DNA of 64,000 nucleotides. Source: Leifsonia sp. Root4 (GTDB taxonomy: Bacteria; Actinomycetota; Actinomycetes; Actinomycetales; Microbacteriaceae). The stretch spans positions 124,001 to 188,000 of the forward strand of contig NZ_LMDN01000004.1 of the NCBI RefSeq assembly GCF_001425085.1, read 5' to 3'. Within the stretch, counting starts at the first letter, position 1, and each line of letters starts with the position of its first letter. Position numbers and translations under genes: made by a program. Positions 42,917-51,152 of this stretch are shown here, piece after piece. Under the pieces are notes generated by a model that saw only the letters and a list, made by a program, of their open reading frames with translations, had not been told where the DNA came from and searched no databases.

Positions 42917-43111
42917 GGTCGTGCCTCCGTCGAGAGCCACGGTGACCCTGTGCTGCTGAGGCTACGGGCAATCCCGGCGGCCGCCGACCATTCCCGGCAC
43001 TCTGCCACCTTCCCCGCGCTTCAGGCCCGCTCGCCCAGCATCTCGGCGAGCACGATCTCGTTGCCGTAGACGACGCCGAGCGGGTGCGCACCCGGGCCGC
43101 CGCCGGAGACG

Positions 43112-43149
43112 CCGGATGCCGGGGCGACGAGCGTCGCCCCGGCATCCGG
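43112..43149 (-). terminator. Perfect 17-bp hairpin after the lipoprotein gene
   Basis: CCGGATGCCGGGGCGAC pairs with GTCGCCCCGGCATCCGG, loop GAGC, 20 bp beyond the stop at 43169. No U-run. Same GGATGCC/GGCATCC design as the aspS hairpin. Confidence 0.8.
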
Positions 43150-43168
43150 GATGGAACAGGGAGCCGCG

Positions 43169-43618
43169 TTACTCGGCCGAGCAGTTCGCTGCGGCCTCGA
43201 CGGCTGCATCCTGAACGCCGGTGACGGCGGCGACGAGGGCGGGGTCGGCCTCTGCCTCTTCTGCGGGCGCCTCGCCGGTTGCGGCGGGAACGGTTGCGAC
43301 GTAGGCGCCTGCCTCACCGAGTGCGGCGGAGAAGTCGCCGAACGCCTTGTCGGCGCCCTCGTTCTTGACGGTGCCGACGAGGGCGTTCACGCGGTCGGTC
43401 AGCTGGCCGAAGTACTCGCTCACGCTGGCCGGGTCGGCGCTGATGTCGCCGGCGAGGGTGTTGAGGGCACCGTTGGTGACGTTGCGCACCTCGGTGCAGG
43501 CCTCGACGGTGGTCGCGGGAGCCGCGGCATCGGTGCTGGCCTCTGCGGCGCATCCGGTGAAAGCGAGGGCGGCACCGAGGGTGAGTGCGGCGGTGGTGAC
43601 CAGGCGGGTCGACTTCAT
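43169..43618 (-). CDS. Hypothetical lipoprotein
   Basis: 149 residues. Signal MKSTRLVTTAALTLGAALAF with lipobox FTGC (Cys 23). The mature part is Ala/Glu-rich and probably helical, with two further Cys (EACTEV and the near-terminal NCSAE) that could pair. The ATG at 43618 has AAGGAG 10 bp upstream, preferred over an in-frame ATG 24 bp earlier. Function unknown. Confidence 0.8.
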   Translation of the reverse strand: MKSTRLVTTAALTLGAALAFTGCAAEASTDAAAPATTVEACTEVRNVTNGALNTLAGDISADPASVSEYFGQLTDRVNALVGTVKNEGADKAFGDFSAALGEAGAYVATVPAATGEAPAEEAEADPALVAAVTGVQDAAVEAAANCSAE

Positions 43619-43718
43619 GACTGTGATTCTCCTTGAGTGCATGCAAGCGTGGCTGAGCGCGTTGTGCCGTGGTGTGGCTGAGCGGATATGCCGTGCTGTG
43701 GCTCGCTTTAACGCGCAC

Positions 43719-43740
43719 GGGCGCCCCGGTAAGGGCGCCC
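43719..43740. terminator. GC-rich hairpin between lipoprotein and LLM genes
   Basis: GGGCGCC (43719-43725) pairs with GGCGCCC (43734-43740); it lies 40 bp past the LLM oxidoreductase stop on the minus strand. Confidence 0.55.
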
Positions 43741-43781
43741 TCGTCGCTTGCGTATTCAGTCTACAGATCGCCGCCCGCGCC

Positions 43782-44777
43782 TCAGTCGGCGAGCGCCGGG
43801 ATCACGGTCTGCTCGAACAGCTGCTGCGTCGCTCGGTCGTACGCGGCCTCCGGGAAGTAGTGGTTGGCGTAGCCGAGACCGTGCTTCTTGCGCTCCTGCA
43901 GCCGCTCGATCACCTGCTCCGGCGTGCCGACGGCGACCGAGCCCGAGCGGTAGTTCTCGTGGATGTAGGCGGCGGCGGCATCCGCCCCCACGTGCCTGGC
44001 CATGCGCGCCTCGACGGCGTTGATGCGCTCGGCGACCTCAGCCTCGGTGTCGGCGACGATCGTGTTGAAATTGGAGGAGCGGGTGATGCTGGCGAAGTCG
44101 CGGCCGATCGCGTCGCAGTGCCCACGCAGCACGGCGCTCTTGTGGTCGAACTCCGCGAGCGTTCCGGTGAAGTTCGTGTAGTCGGCGTACTGGGCCGCGA
44201 TCTTCAGCGTGACCTTCTCGCCGCCGCCGGCCACCCAGATCGGGATGCCTCCCTGCTGCGGTGGCTTCGGCTGCACGATCGCGCCGCTGACCTGGTAGTA
44301 CTCGCCGTCGAGCGTGGCCTCGCCGCTCGTCCACGCCTGCTTCATGATGTCGACGCCCTCGCGGAGGCGGCCGAGGCGTTCCCCGATGCCGGGGAAGCCG
44401 TAGCCGTAGGCGCGCCACTCGTGTTCGTACCAGCCGCCGCCGATGCCCATCTCGGTGCGCCCGCCGCTGATCAGGTCGACGGTCGCCGCGACCTTGGCGA
44501 GGTAGACGGGGTTGCGGTAGCTCATGCAGGTGCACATCTGGCCGATGCGCACGCGCTCGGTCACCGCGGCGAAGGCGCTCATCAGCGTCCACGCCTCGTG
44601 CGTGGCCTGATCGGTGGGCGTCGGCACGGTGTGGAAGTGGTCGTAGACCCAGATGCACTCCCACGGGCCGGCATCCGCCGACTGGGCCAGTGCCCGCATG
44701 GTGTCCCAGTGGTCACTGGGATCGATGTCGACGAGGTCGTGGCGCCAGCCCTGGGGAATGAAAGTTCCAAATCGCAT
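43782..44777 (-). CDS. LLM-class F420-dependent oxidoreductase
   Basis: 331 residues, luciferase-like TIM barrel. Signatures: MRFGTFIPQGWRHDL, ECIWVYDHFHTV, IGQMCTCMSYRNPVYLAKVA, DLISGGRTEMGIGGGWYEHE and GGGEKVTLKIAAQYADYTNF. The subclass matches actinobacterial F420-dependent enzymes rather than FMN bacterial luciferases. Substrate unknown. ATG at 44777, divergent from a second LLM gene with 54 bp between starts. Confidence 0.9.
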   Translation of the reverse strand: MRFGTFIPQGWRHDLVDIDPSDHWDTMRALAQSADAGPWECIWVYDHFHTVPTPTDQATHEAWTLMSAFAAVTERVRIGQMCTCMSYRNPVYLAKVAATVDLISGGRTEMGIGGGWYEHEWRAYGYGFPGIGERLGRLREGVDIMKQAWTSGEATLDGEYYQVSGAIVQPKPPQQGGIPIWVAGGGEKVTLKIAAQYADYTNFTGTLAEFDHKSAVLRGHCDAIGRDFASITRSSNFNTIVADTEAEVAERINAVEARMARHVGADAAAAYIHENYRSGSVAVGTPEQVIERLQERKKHGLGYANHYFPEAAYDRATQQLFEQTVIPALAD

Positions 44778-44831
44778 GCACGGCAGTCTAGGGGCAGGAA
44801 TAAGCGCGGCGCCCGGAGCGCTGCACTCGGA

Positions 44832-45860
44832 GTGAAACGCATCGGATTCCTCTCCTTCGGGCACTATCAGGCCATTCCCGGATCGCGCACGCGCAGCGCC
44901 AGCGACGTGCTGCTGCAATCCATCGAGCTGGCCGAGGCGGCCGAGGAGATCGGCATCGACGGCGCCTACTTCCGGGTGCACCACTTCGCCAAGCAGCTGG
45001 CCTCGCCGTTCCCGCTGCTCGCGGCGATCGGTGCACGCACCTCGCGCATCGAGATCGGAACCGGCGTCATCGACATGCGCTACGAGAATGCCCTCTACAT
45101 GGCAGAGGAGGCGGCCGCAGCCGACCTGATCAGCGGCGGCCGACTGCAGCTCGGCGTCAGCCGGGGATCACCCGAGCCGGCCATGAACGGTGCCCGCACC
45201 TTCGGCTACGTTCCGCCGGAGGGCGTGACGGATGCCGACCTCGCCCGCGCGAAGACCGAGCTGTTCCGGGCCGCCATCGGCGGCGCCGGCGTCGCCGAGC
45301 CGAACCCGCAGATGACCGGCAGCTACGAACCGCTCGCGATCGAGCCGCAGTCGCCCGGCCTCTCCGACCGCATCTGGTGGGGTGCGGGCAGCCGCGCGAC
45401 CGGCCAGTGGGCGGCCGAGCAGGGCATGAATCTGATGAGCTCCACCCTGCTCACCGAGGACACGGGCGTGCCATTCGACCAGCTGCAGGCCGAGCAGATC
45501 GCGATGTACCGGGCTGCGTGGGCCGAGCAGGGCTGGGAGCGCACGCCGCGCGTCTCGATCAGCCGCAGCGTCATCCCCATCACGACCGACGAGGACCGCG
45601 CATACTTCGGCGCACGCTCCAGCGAGAACCAGGACCAGGTCGGCTACATCGACGGCGGCATCGCCCGCTTCGGCAAGAGCTACACGGGCGAGCCGGACCA
45701 GATCGCGGCCGAGCTCGCCGCGGATGCCGCGGTGCAGGCCGCAGACACCGTGCTGCTCACCGTGCCGAACCAGCTCGGCGTCGACTACAACGCGCGCCTG
45801 CTGCAGACCATCGCCGACCACGTCGCGCCCGCGATCGGCTGGACACCGAATCTCGGCTAG
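44832..45860 (+). CDS. LLM-class flavin-dependent oxidoreductase
   Basis: 342 residues of the luciferase-like fold: KRIGFLSFGHYQ, DGAYFRVHHFAKQLASPFPL, GTGVIDMRYENALYMAEEAA, DLISGGRLQLGVSRGSPEPA and DRIWWGAGSRATGQWAAEQG. Probably FMN-dependent by subclass; substrate unknown. GTG start at 44832; the frame is open far upstream but that part is antisense to the neighbouring gene. A long palindromic element follows the stop. Confidence 0.88.
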   Translation: MKRIGFLSFGHYQAIPGSRTRSASDVLLQSIELAEAAEEIGIDGAYFRVHHFAKQLASPFPLLAAIGARTSRIEIGTGVIDMRYENALYMAEEAAAADLISGGRLQLGVSRGSPEPAMNGARTFGYVPPEGVTDADLARAKTELFRAAIGGAGVAEPNPQMTGSYEPLAIEPQSPGLSDRIWWGAGSRATGQWAAEQGMNLMSSTLLTEDTGVPFDQLQAEQIAMYRAAWAEQGWERTPRVSISRSVIPITTDEDRAYFGARSSENQDQVGYIDGGIARFGKSYTGEPDQIAAELAADAAVQAADTVLLTVPNQLGVDYNARLLQTIADHVAPAIGWTPNLG

Positions 45861-45874
45861 CCGGCATCCGCTTG

Positions 45875-45941
45875 CAAGGAGATAGTGCGCGTGCAAGGAC
45901 GTTTCCGCCCGAACCGTCCTTGTAGCCGCGCTATCTCCTTG
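45875..45941. repeat. 67-bp palindromic AAGGAGATAG element, copy 1
   Basis: Arms CAAGGAGATAGTGCGCGTGC-AAGGACG and CGTCCTTG...GCGCTATCTCCTTG are 27 bp each with few mismatches. It is preceded by GGCATCCGCTT, which is also shared with copy 2 at 47979. It lies directly after a stop codon and could act as a terminator. Confidence 0.85.
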
Positions 45942-45996
45942 TTTCGGCGCGAGGGCATGCCCCGGGCGTCCAACCTCGCACCGTGGACCTATTAAG

Positions 45997-46031
45997 TTGT
46001 GCACAATTGAATGGTGTGCGACCATAAAATC
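45997..46031 (+). promoter_or_regulatory. ohrR promoter/operator region
   Basis: Perfect palindrome TTGTGCACAA (45997-46006) and an inverted pair ATGGT-GTGCG-ACCAT (46011-46025). CATAAA (46024-46029) just before the ATG at 46032 suggests a leaderless transcript. Probable OhrR autoregulatory site. Confidence 0.5.
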
Positions 46032-46493
46032 ATGGCCGTGACAGATGAGATGGTGTGTTTCTCCCTCTACGCCGCCACCCGCGCGACGACCCAGGCATAT
46101 CGCTCGCTGCTTGAGCCCTGGGGCCTCACCTACCCGCAGTACCTCGTGCTCGTGACGCTGTGGCTCGAGGGTGACCAGACCGTCTCCTCACTCGGCGAGC
46201 ACCTGCAACTGGATTCGGGGACGCTGTCACCCCTGCTCAAGCGGATGGAACTGGGTGGACTGCTCCGGCGCGAGCGCCGGGCCCCCGACGAGCGCGTCGT
46301 CACGGTGACCGTCGGCGAACGTGGCCGCGAACTCCGCTCCGAGCTCGCCCACATCCCCGCGCGGATCGCCGCAGGCACCGGCCTGCCCGATGAACTCTCC
46401 GCGGCCGCACTGATCGACACGCTGCATCACCTCACCGAGACGATGCACGCCGTGAGCGCGCGCCCCGACACGCAGCGCATCGACACGCACTGA
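46032..46493 (+). CDS. ohrR: OhrR-type MarR family peroxide-sensing repressor
   Basis: 153 residues. The conserved N-terminal sensing Cys sits in DEMVCFSLYAATRATTQAYR (Cys 9 from this start), the OhrR signature; the HTH is LGEHLQLDSGTLSPLLKRME and the wing RRAPDERVVTVTV. Oxidation by organic hydroperoxides should release it from DNA. ATG 46032 is preferred as a leaderless start; ATG 46011 in frame lies within the operator palindrome. It leads the ohrR-ohr-quinone reductase operon. Confidence 0.92.
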   Translation: MAVTDEMVCFSLYAATRATTQAYRSLLEPWGLTYPQYLVLVTLWLEGDQTVSSLGEHLQLDSGTLSPLLKRMELGGLLRRERRAPDERVVTVTVGERGRELRSELAHIPARIAAGTGLPDELSAAALIDTLHHLTETMHAVSARPDTQRIDTH

Positions 46494-46513
46494 ACCGCAC
46501 ACGAAAGGCACTG

Positions 46514-46936
46514 ATGAACGTCCTCTACACCGCCGAAGCCCTCTCCACGGGCGCCGGACGCGACGGGAAGGTCGCCACGAGCGACAATTCCTTCCAGCTC
46601 GACCTCGCCATCCCCAAGGAAATGGGCGGCACGGGCGCGGGCACCAACCCCGAACAGCTCTTCGCGGCCGGGTACGCGGCCTGCTTCCACTCGGCGCTGC
46701 AGGCCGTCGCCCGCAGCCAGAAGGTCAAGCTCACGGACTCGGCGGTCGGCAGCCGCGTCGAGATCAGCCCCAACAACGAGGGCGGCTACCAGCTCGGCGT
46801 GCTGCTCGAGGTCGTCCTCCCCGGAATCGAAGCCGCCCAGGCGCAGGCTCTGACGGATGCCGCCCACCAGGTGTGCCCGTACTCCAATGCCACCCGGGGC
46901 AACATCGACGTCACCATCACGGTCTCGGAGGACTGA
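46514..46936 (+). CDS. ohr: Organic hydroperoxide resistance protein
   Basis: 140 residues of the OsmC/Ohr family. Peroxidatic and resolving cysteines are Cys57 (AAGYAACFHSALQ) and Cys121 (HQVCPYSNATRGNIDV); the catalytic Arg lies in GRDGKV. Reduces organic peroxides using lipoylated proteins or similar thiols. Starts 20 bp after ohrR, and is followed 3 bp later by a quinone reductase. Confidence 0.95.
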   Translation: MNVLYTAEALSTGAGRDGKVATSDNSFQLDLAIPKEMGGTGAGTNPEQLFAAGYAACFHSALQAVARSQKVKLTDSAVGSRVEISPNNEGGYQLGVLLEVVLPGIEAAQAQALTDAAHQVCPYSNATRGNIDVTITVSED

Positions 46937-46939
46937 ACA

Positions 46940-47956
46940 ATGAACAAGGACACCATGAACACCGACGGCACCGGCACCATGCGAGCGCTCGTCCACCACA
47001 CCTTCGGCGACCCCGCCGCCGTGCTGGCCGTCGAGGAACGCCCACTCCCCCAGCCCGGCCCCGGTCAGGTCCGCGTGCGCACCCTCCTCTCGCCGATCCA
47101 CAATCACGACCTGTGGACCGTCCGCGGCACCTATGGCTTCAAGCCGGAGCTGCCCGCCCAGTCCGGAACCGAGGCCGTCGGCGTCGTCGACGCCCTCGGC
47201 GACGGCGTCGACCAGCTCGCGATCGGCCAGCGAGTCACGACCGGTGGCACGTTCGGCGTCTGGGCCGAGTACTTCGTGGCAAGCGCCGCGGGGCTGATCC
47301 CCGTGCCCGACGCGCTGTCAGACGAGATCGCCGCGCAGCTCGTCTCCATGCCGTTCAGCGCGCTCAGCCTGCTGCACTCGCTCGACCTCCACGAGGGCGA
47401 CTGGATGATCCAGAACGCAGCGAATGGAGCCGTCGGCCGCATGGTCGCCCAGCTGGGCGCCGCCCGCGGCATCAACGTCGTCGGCCTCGTCCGACGCGCT
47501 GACGGCATCGAGGAGCTCCGTGCCCAGGGGATCGAGCGGATCATCGCCACCGACAGCCCCGACTGGCGTGAGCAGCTCACCGCGCTCACCGGCGGTGCCC
47601 CGATCCGGGTCGGCATCGACTCCGTCGGCGGGCGCGCGGCCGGCGATGTGCTCTCGGCTCTCGCCGTCAACGGCACCCTCGTCGTCTTCGGAGCCATGGC
47701 CTCGCCGACGCTCGAACTCGCCTCCGGCGACGTCATCTTCAAGCAGGCCACGGTCAAGGGCTTCTGGGGCAGCGTCGTCAGCCGCGAGATGCCGGCCGAG
47801 CTCCGGGGCCAGCTCTTCCAGGAGCTGATCGCGCGCGTGCTCGATGGCTCGATGACCCTGCCCGTCGCTGCGAGCTACGCGTTCGGCGACATCACGGCCG
47901 CCGTTGCGGCGAGCGCCGAGCCCGGCCGTGTCGGCAAGGTGCTGCTGCACCCGTAA
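46940..47956 (+). CDS. Zinc-less MDR oxidoreductase (quinone reductase-like)
   Basis: 338 residues. GroES-like N-terminal part (LPQPGPGQVRVRTLLSPIHN, HDLWTVRGTYGFKPELPAQSG), then Rossmann motif IQNAANGAVGRMVAQLGAAR for NADPH. The catalytic zinc Cys of alcohol dehydrogenases is absent. Likely a soluble quinone or enoyl/carbonyl reductase; a role in detoxifying lipid peroxidation products fits its place in the ohr operon (inference). Confidence 0.88.
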   Translation: MNKDTMNTDGTGTMRALVHHTFGDPAAVLAVEERPLPQPGPGQVRVRTLLSPIHNHDLWTVRGTYGFKPELPAQSGTEAVGVVDALGDGVDQLAIGQRVTTGGTFGVWAEYFVASAAGLIPVPDALSDEIAAQLVSMPFSALSLLHSLDLHEGDWMIQNAANGAVGRMVAQLGAARGINVVGLVRRADGIEELRAQGIERIIATDSPDWREQLTALTGGAPIRVGIDSVGGRAAGDVLSALAVNGTLVVFGAMASPTLELASGDVIFKQATVKGFWGSVVSREMPAELRGQLFQELIARVLDGSMTLPVAASYAFGDITAAVAASAEPGRVGKVLLHP

Positions 47957-47978
47957 CCGGCGCCGCGGCATCCGCTTT

Positions 47979-48046
47979 CAGGAGATAGTGCCCTCACAAG
48001 GATGATTCTGGCCGAATCGTCCTTGTGAGGGCGCTATTTCCGTTTG
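47979..48046. repeat. Palindromic AAGGAGATAG element, copy 2
   Basis: CAGGAGATAGTGCCCTCACA-AGGATG and TCGTCCTTGTGAGGGCGCTA-TTTCCG are near-complementary arms around TTCTGGCCGAA. Homologous to copy 1 (45875) in arms and in the upstream GGCATCCGCTT. Confidence 0.85.
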
Positions 48047-48091
48047 TGGGGTGGCCGCGCTCCACCTCATGGTTGCCCTCAGATTCGAAGA

Positions 48092-48107
48092 GGTATAATG
48101 TCATACT
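48092..48107. promoter_or_regulatory. Nucleoside-regulon operator, site A
   Basis: GGTATAATGTCATACT, an imperfect copy of the palindrome GGTATAATGTTATACC. It contains the TATAAT -10 box of the BMP lipoprotein gene, 38 bp upstream of its ATG, so a bound repressor would block transcription. Confidence 0.7.
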
Positions 48108-48145
48108 GCTGCCGACATCGGCCACTGTAGACAAGGAAGTCAACT

Positions 48146-49243
48146 ATGAGACGCAACCACCTGGCCACCATCGGCCTCGCCATCGGTGCGGCAGGCACCC
48201 TCCTCCTTGCGGGCTGCGCGGCCCCGCCCGCCGCGGACGGCGCACCGGACACGGCATCCGCCTTCGTGCCGTGCGTGGTGTCGGACCTCACCGGATTCGA
48301 CGACAAGGACTTCAACCAGCTCAGCTACGAGGGCGTCGTCGCCGCCGCGGATGAACTCGGTGCATCGACGAAGCGCGCGGAATCGGCCTCAGAAGACCAG
48401 TACGCCGGCAACATCTCCGGCCTCGTCGACCAGAACTGCAACCTCATCGTCACCGTGGGCTTCGCGCTCGCCGCCGCAACACGCGATGCCGCGGTGGCGA
48501 GCGAAGACATCGACTTCGCGCTCGTCGACAGCACGCTGAGCGATGAAGAGGGCAACCCCGTGGAGCTGCCCAACGTCAAGCCGATCCTCTTCGACACGGC
48601 TCAGGCCGCTGCCCTCGCCGGCTACCTCGCCGCCGGGGTGTCTGAAACCGGCATCGTCGGAACCTACGGCGGAATGGGCTTCCCCTCTGTCACCGTCTTC
48701 ATGGACGGCTTCGCCGACGGGATCTCGCTCTACAACGAGGAGCACTCCGCCGACGTGAAGCTCGTCGGATGGGACAAGGAGGCCCAGAACGGGCTGTTCG
48801 TCGGCAGCTTCGATGACCAGAACAAGGCGCGCGCGATCACCGAGGGCCTGCTCGACCAGGGCGTTGACGTGCTCATGCCGGTCGCCGGAACGCTGTTCCA
48901 GGCATCGGCATCGGTCGCCGACGAGCGCGACGCCAGCCTCGCCGTCATCGGCGTGAACGGCGATGCCTTCGAGACGACGCCGCAGTTTCGCGAGTACTAC
49001 CTGACCTCCGTTCTGAAGAACCTCACGACGGCCACCAAGGAAGTGACGCTTGCCGCGGCATCCGGCGACTTCTCCGCGACCCCCTATGTCGGCACCCTCG
49101 AGAACGACGGCGTCGGGATCGCACCGACCCACGACTGGGAGGAGCGCATCGATCCCGCGCTCCTCGCCGAGGTCGAGCAGCTGAAGGCCGACATCATCTC
49201 GGGCGACGTCGTCGTGGAGTCGCAGTCCTCCCCCCGCGTGTGA
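48146..49243 (+). CDS. BMP-family substrate-binding lipoprotein (probable nucleoside)
   Basis: 365 residues. Lipobox LLLAGC (Cys about 23). The Bmp/PnrA fold is recognised by VSDLTGFDDKDFNQLSYEGV, GNISGLVDQNCNLIVTVGFA, KPILFDTAQAAALAGYLAAG and VGTYGGMGFPSVTVFMDGFA. Family members bind nucleosides for ABC importers, but no ATPase or permease of that type is adjacent. AAGGAAG precedes the ATG. Shares the operator with the following nucleoside genes. Confidence 0.9.
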   Translation: MRRNHLATIGLAIGAAGTLLLAGCAAPPAADGAPDTASAFVPCVVSDLTGFDDKDFNQLSYEGVVAAADELGASTKRAESASEDQYAGNISGLVDQNCNLIVTVGFALAAATRDAAVASEDIDFALVDSTLSDEEGNPVELPNVKPILFDTAQAAALAGYLAAGVSETGIVGTYGGMGFPSVTVFMDGFADGISLYNEEHSADVKLVGWDKEAQNGLFVGSFDDQNKARAITEGLLDQGVDVLMPVAGTLFQASASVADERDASLAVIGVNGDAFETTPQFREYYLTSVLKNLTTATKEVTLAAASGDFSATPYVGTLENDGVGIAPTHDWEERIDPALLAEVEQLKADIISGDVVVESQSSPRV

Positions 49244-49274
49244 CCGCAACCCCATCCAGAACGTGCACCAGCCA

Positions 49275-49315
49275 CACAGCACGGCACCTACACAGCACGG
49301 CACCTACACAGCACA
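49275..49315. repeat. 16-bp tandem repeat before the phosphorylase gene
   Basis: CACAGCACGGCACCTA occurs twice in tandem (49275-49290, 49291-49306) with a partial third copy up to the SD (AGAAGGG). Confidence 0.75.
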
Positions 49316-49328
49316 GAAGGGCTTCATA

Positions 49329-50102
49329 GTGACTGACTCCACCGTGGTCTCGAAAGACACCGTCGGCCTTGGCGAGCGCCAGTATCACATCGGAATCGCA
49401 CCGGGAGAGGTGTCGACGGTCGCGCTGCTTCCCGGCGACCCATTCCGGGTTCCGATGATCGCCGAGTTCCTGAGCGATGTGAAGACCATCGCCCACCAGC
49501 GCGAACACCTGACGATGACGGGCACATACAAGGGCAAGCTCATCACGGCCACCTCGACCGGCATGGGGTGCCCGTCCACGGCGATCGCCGTGGAGGAGCT
49601 GGTGCGCGTCGGCGTCACCTCGCTGATCCGGGTCGGGTCGTCGGCCGGGCTGCAGCCGGGCGTCAAGCCCGGTGACCTGCTCATCAGCGAGGGCACGCTG
49701 CGCAACGACGGCACCACCGCCGCCTACGCGCATCCGGGATACCCGGCGGTTCCCGACCTCGGAATCGCCATGACGCTGGCCGAGGTCGCCCGCGAGCTCG
49801 CGGTCGGCACAGACAGTGCGGTGCATTCCGGGCTCAACGTGTCAGACGACGCCTTCTACGCCGAGACGCCGGAATGGATCCGGGAGCTGAACGGCCTCGG
49901 CATCCTCAACGTCGAGATGGAGAGCTCCGCGCTCTACGTCGTCTCGCGGTTGCGGGGCGTTCGCGCCGGCATGATCTGCGCGGCATCCAGCAACCTCTAC
50001 GACGGCACGAGCCTGTACTCCGGCGTGAAGGAATCGTTGAAGGCCGGCTGGATGAAGAGCATCGAGGTGGCGCTCGAGACGGCCGTCAGGCTCGACCTCT
50101 GA
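49329..50102 (+). CDS. Nucleoside phosphorylase (uridine phosphorylase-like)
   Basis: 257 residues of the PNP_UDP family. GIAPGEVSTVALLPGDPFRV (phosphate-binding start), TATSTGMGCPSTAIAVEELV, IRVGSSAGLQPGVKPGDLLI, and the ribose/base-binding NVEMESSALYVVSRLRG. It splits (deoxy)nucleosides with phosphate into base and (deoxy)ribose-1-phosphate; uridine is the likeliest substrate but purines cannot be excluded. GTG 49329 has AGAAGGG 8 bp upstream; the longer frame reads through the tandem repeat. Downstream of the BMP gene. Confidence 0.88.
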   Translation: MTDSTVVSKDTVGLGERQYHIGIAPGEVSTVALLPGDPFRVPMIAEFLSDVKTIAHQREHLTMTGTYKGKLITATSTGMGCPSTAIAVEELVRVGVTSLIRVGSSAGLQPGVKPGDLLISEGTLRNDGTTAAYAHPGYPAVPDLGIAMTLAEVARELAVGTDSAVHSGLNVSDDAFYAETPEWIRELNGLGILNVEMESSALYVVSRLRGVRAGMICAASSNLYDGTSLYSGVKESLKAGWMKSIEVALETAVRLDL

Positions 50103-50103
50103 G

Positions 50104-50154
50104 CTCGGTACCGAGATGGAAGGGGCACCGTCGCGATGCGACGGTGCCCCTTCC
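50104..50154. terminator. Bidirectional terminator between convergent genes
   Basis: Perfect 17-bp stem GGAAGGGGCACCGTCGC (50118-50134) / GCGACGGTGCCCCTTCC (50138-50154), loop GAT. A separate palindrome CTCGGTACCGAG precedes it at 50104-50115. Confidence 0.85.
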
Positions 50155-50176
50155 GCGTTGCCAGCGCCGGGCCCGC

Positions 50177-50965
50177 CTACCCGGCGCTGGACTGGCGGAC
50201 GGCGATGTGGCCGACGGCAGCGGTGATCGCGCACTTGGCGAGGTAGACCGGCTTGCCGTTGAGCTCGGCCGTCTGGGTGAGCAGGAGCACCGGATCACTG
50301 GCCTTCACGCCGAGTTGTTTGGCGCGCGTCGCACCCGCAACGCTCGCGGTGATGCGGCATTCGCCGGAGCTCAGCGCGAGCCCGGTCTGCTCGAGGACGC
50401 TCTGCAGCACCGTCGCGTTCAGGCCGGCGGCATCCGGCATCGTCTGGGCGACCGCACCGGCGAAGCCGTCCCGATCATCATCGGCCGGAAGGTACTCCTG
50501 GATGATCGCGATCGGCGAGCCATCCCGCGAGACGATCGCTTCCCTGAACCACATCTGCGAGCCCAATGGGATGCCGAGGTTGCTGACCACGAAGTCGGTC
50601 GCCTCCTGCATGGTCACCTCGACCCCCTGCACCTGGACGACGCTGTCCCCCTCGGCGAGAACCTGGTCGAATGGGCGGAATTCCTCGAGTCCGACGTACG
50701 GGATCGCATCGGCGACGAATCGCCCGACTCCGCGCCGCGTCAACGTCAGACCGTCTTCTTCGAGCAGCATCAGTGCCTCTCGCACGACGGTCCTGCTCAC
50801 CCCGAGCGCGACGCCGAGCTCGGTCTCGCGCGGCAGCGCCGTGCCCATCGGGAAGACGCCGCTGCGGATGCCGTGCGCGATGCGCGAGTAGACGGCGACG
50901 CGAAGTGGCTGGCCCGGCGAGGTCAGCAAGGGCTTTTCGAGGTACTGCGACGGGCTGATGCTCAC
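50177..50965 (-). CDS. GntR/UTRA family regulator of the nucleoside locus
   Basis: 262 residues. N-terminal GntR winged helix: VAVYSRIAHGIRSGVFPMGT, LPRETELGVALGVSRTVVRE, LMLLEEDGLTLTRRGVGRFV. The C-terminal UTRA effector domain (about 95-250) ends PVYLAKCAITAAVGHIAVRQ. GTG 50965 is preferred (AGGAG 5 bp upstream). It sits between genes that carry three copies of GGTATAATGTTATACC, so it is the best candidate repressor for that site; binding is inferred. Confidence 0.9.
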   Translation of the reverse strand: MSISPSQYLEKPLLTSPGQPLRVAVYSRIAHGIRSGVFPMGTALPRETELGVALGVSRTVVREALMLLEEDGLTLTRRGVGRFVADAIPYVGLEEFRPFDQVLAEGDSVVQVQGVEVTMQEATDFVVSNLGIPLGSQMWFREAIVSRDGSPIAIIQEYLPADDDRDGFAGAVAQTMPDAAGLNATVLQSVLEQTGLALSSGECRITASVAGATRAKQLGVKASDPVLLLTQTAELNGKPVYLAKCAITAAVGHIAVRQSSAG

Positions 50966-51090
50966 TGATACTCCTACTGTCGTAAGGCGCAACCGGTGCG
51001 ACTAGCACCCATTCTCCCTGTCAAACGGCGAGATCGTGCACAGCCGGCTCGTGGCGTCACCCCCGCGCCCGCAGGAACGCCGATCTTAAA

Positions 51091-51106
51091 GGTATAATGT
51101 TATACC
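51091..51106. promoter_or_regulatory. Nucleoside-regulon operator, site B
   Basis: GGTATAATGTTATACC, a perfect 7-bp inverted repeat around TG. It holds TATAAT on the plus strand (toward the MFS gene) and TATAAC on the minus strand (toward gntR), placing it over both divergent promoters. Confidence 0.78.
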
Positions 51107-51152
51107 CGTCCGTTCAGCCGCTGAACCGGCGACATCGACAACGAGGTGGATC

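Noticed and set aside
43021-43111. Minus-strand frame ending VVYGNEIVLAEMLGERA
   Set aside because: The ending looks protein-like, but the frame has no start codon nearby and runs through the perfect terminator hairpin at 43112-43149; at most a gene remnant.
43347-44831. Long in-frame extension upstream of the second LLM oxidoreductase
   Set aside because: It runs antisense through a lipoprotein and the first LLM gene; family homology begins at GTG 44832.
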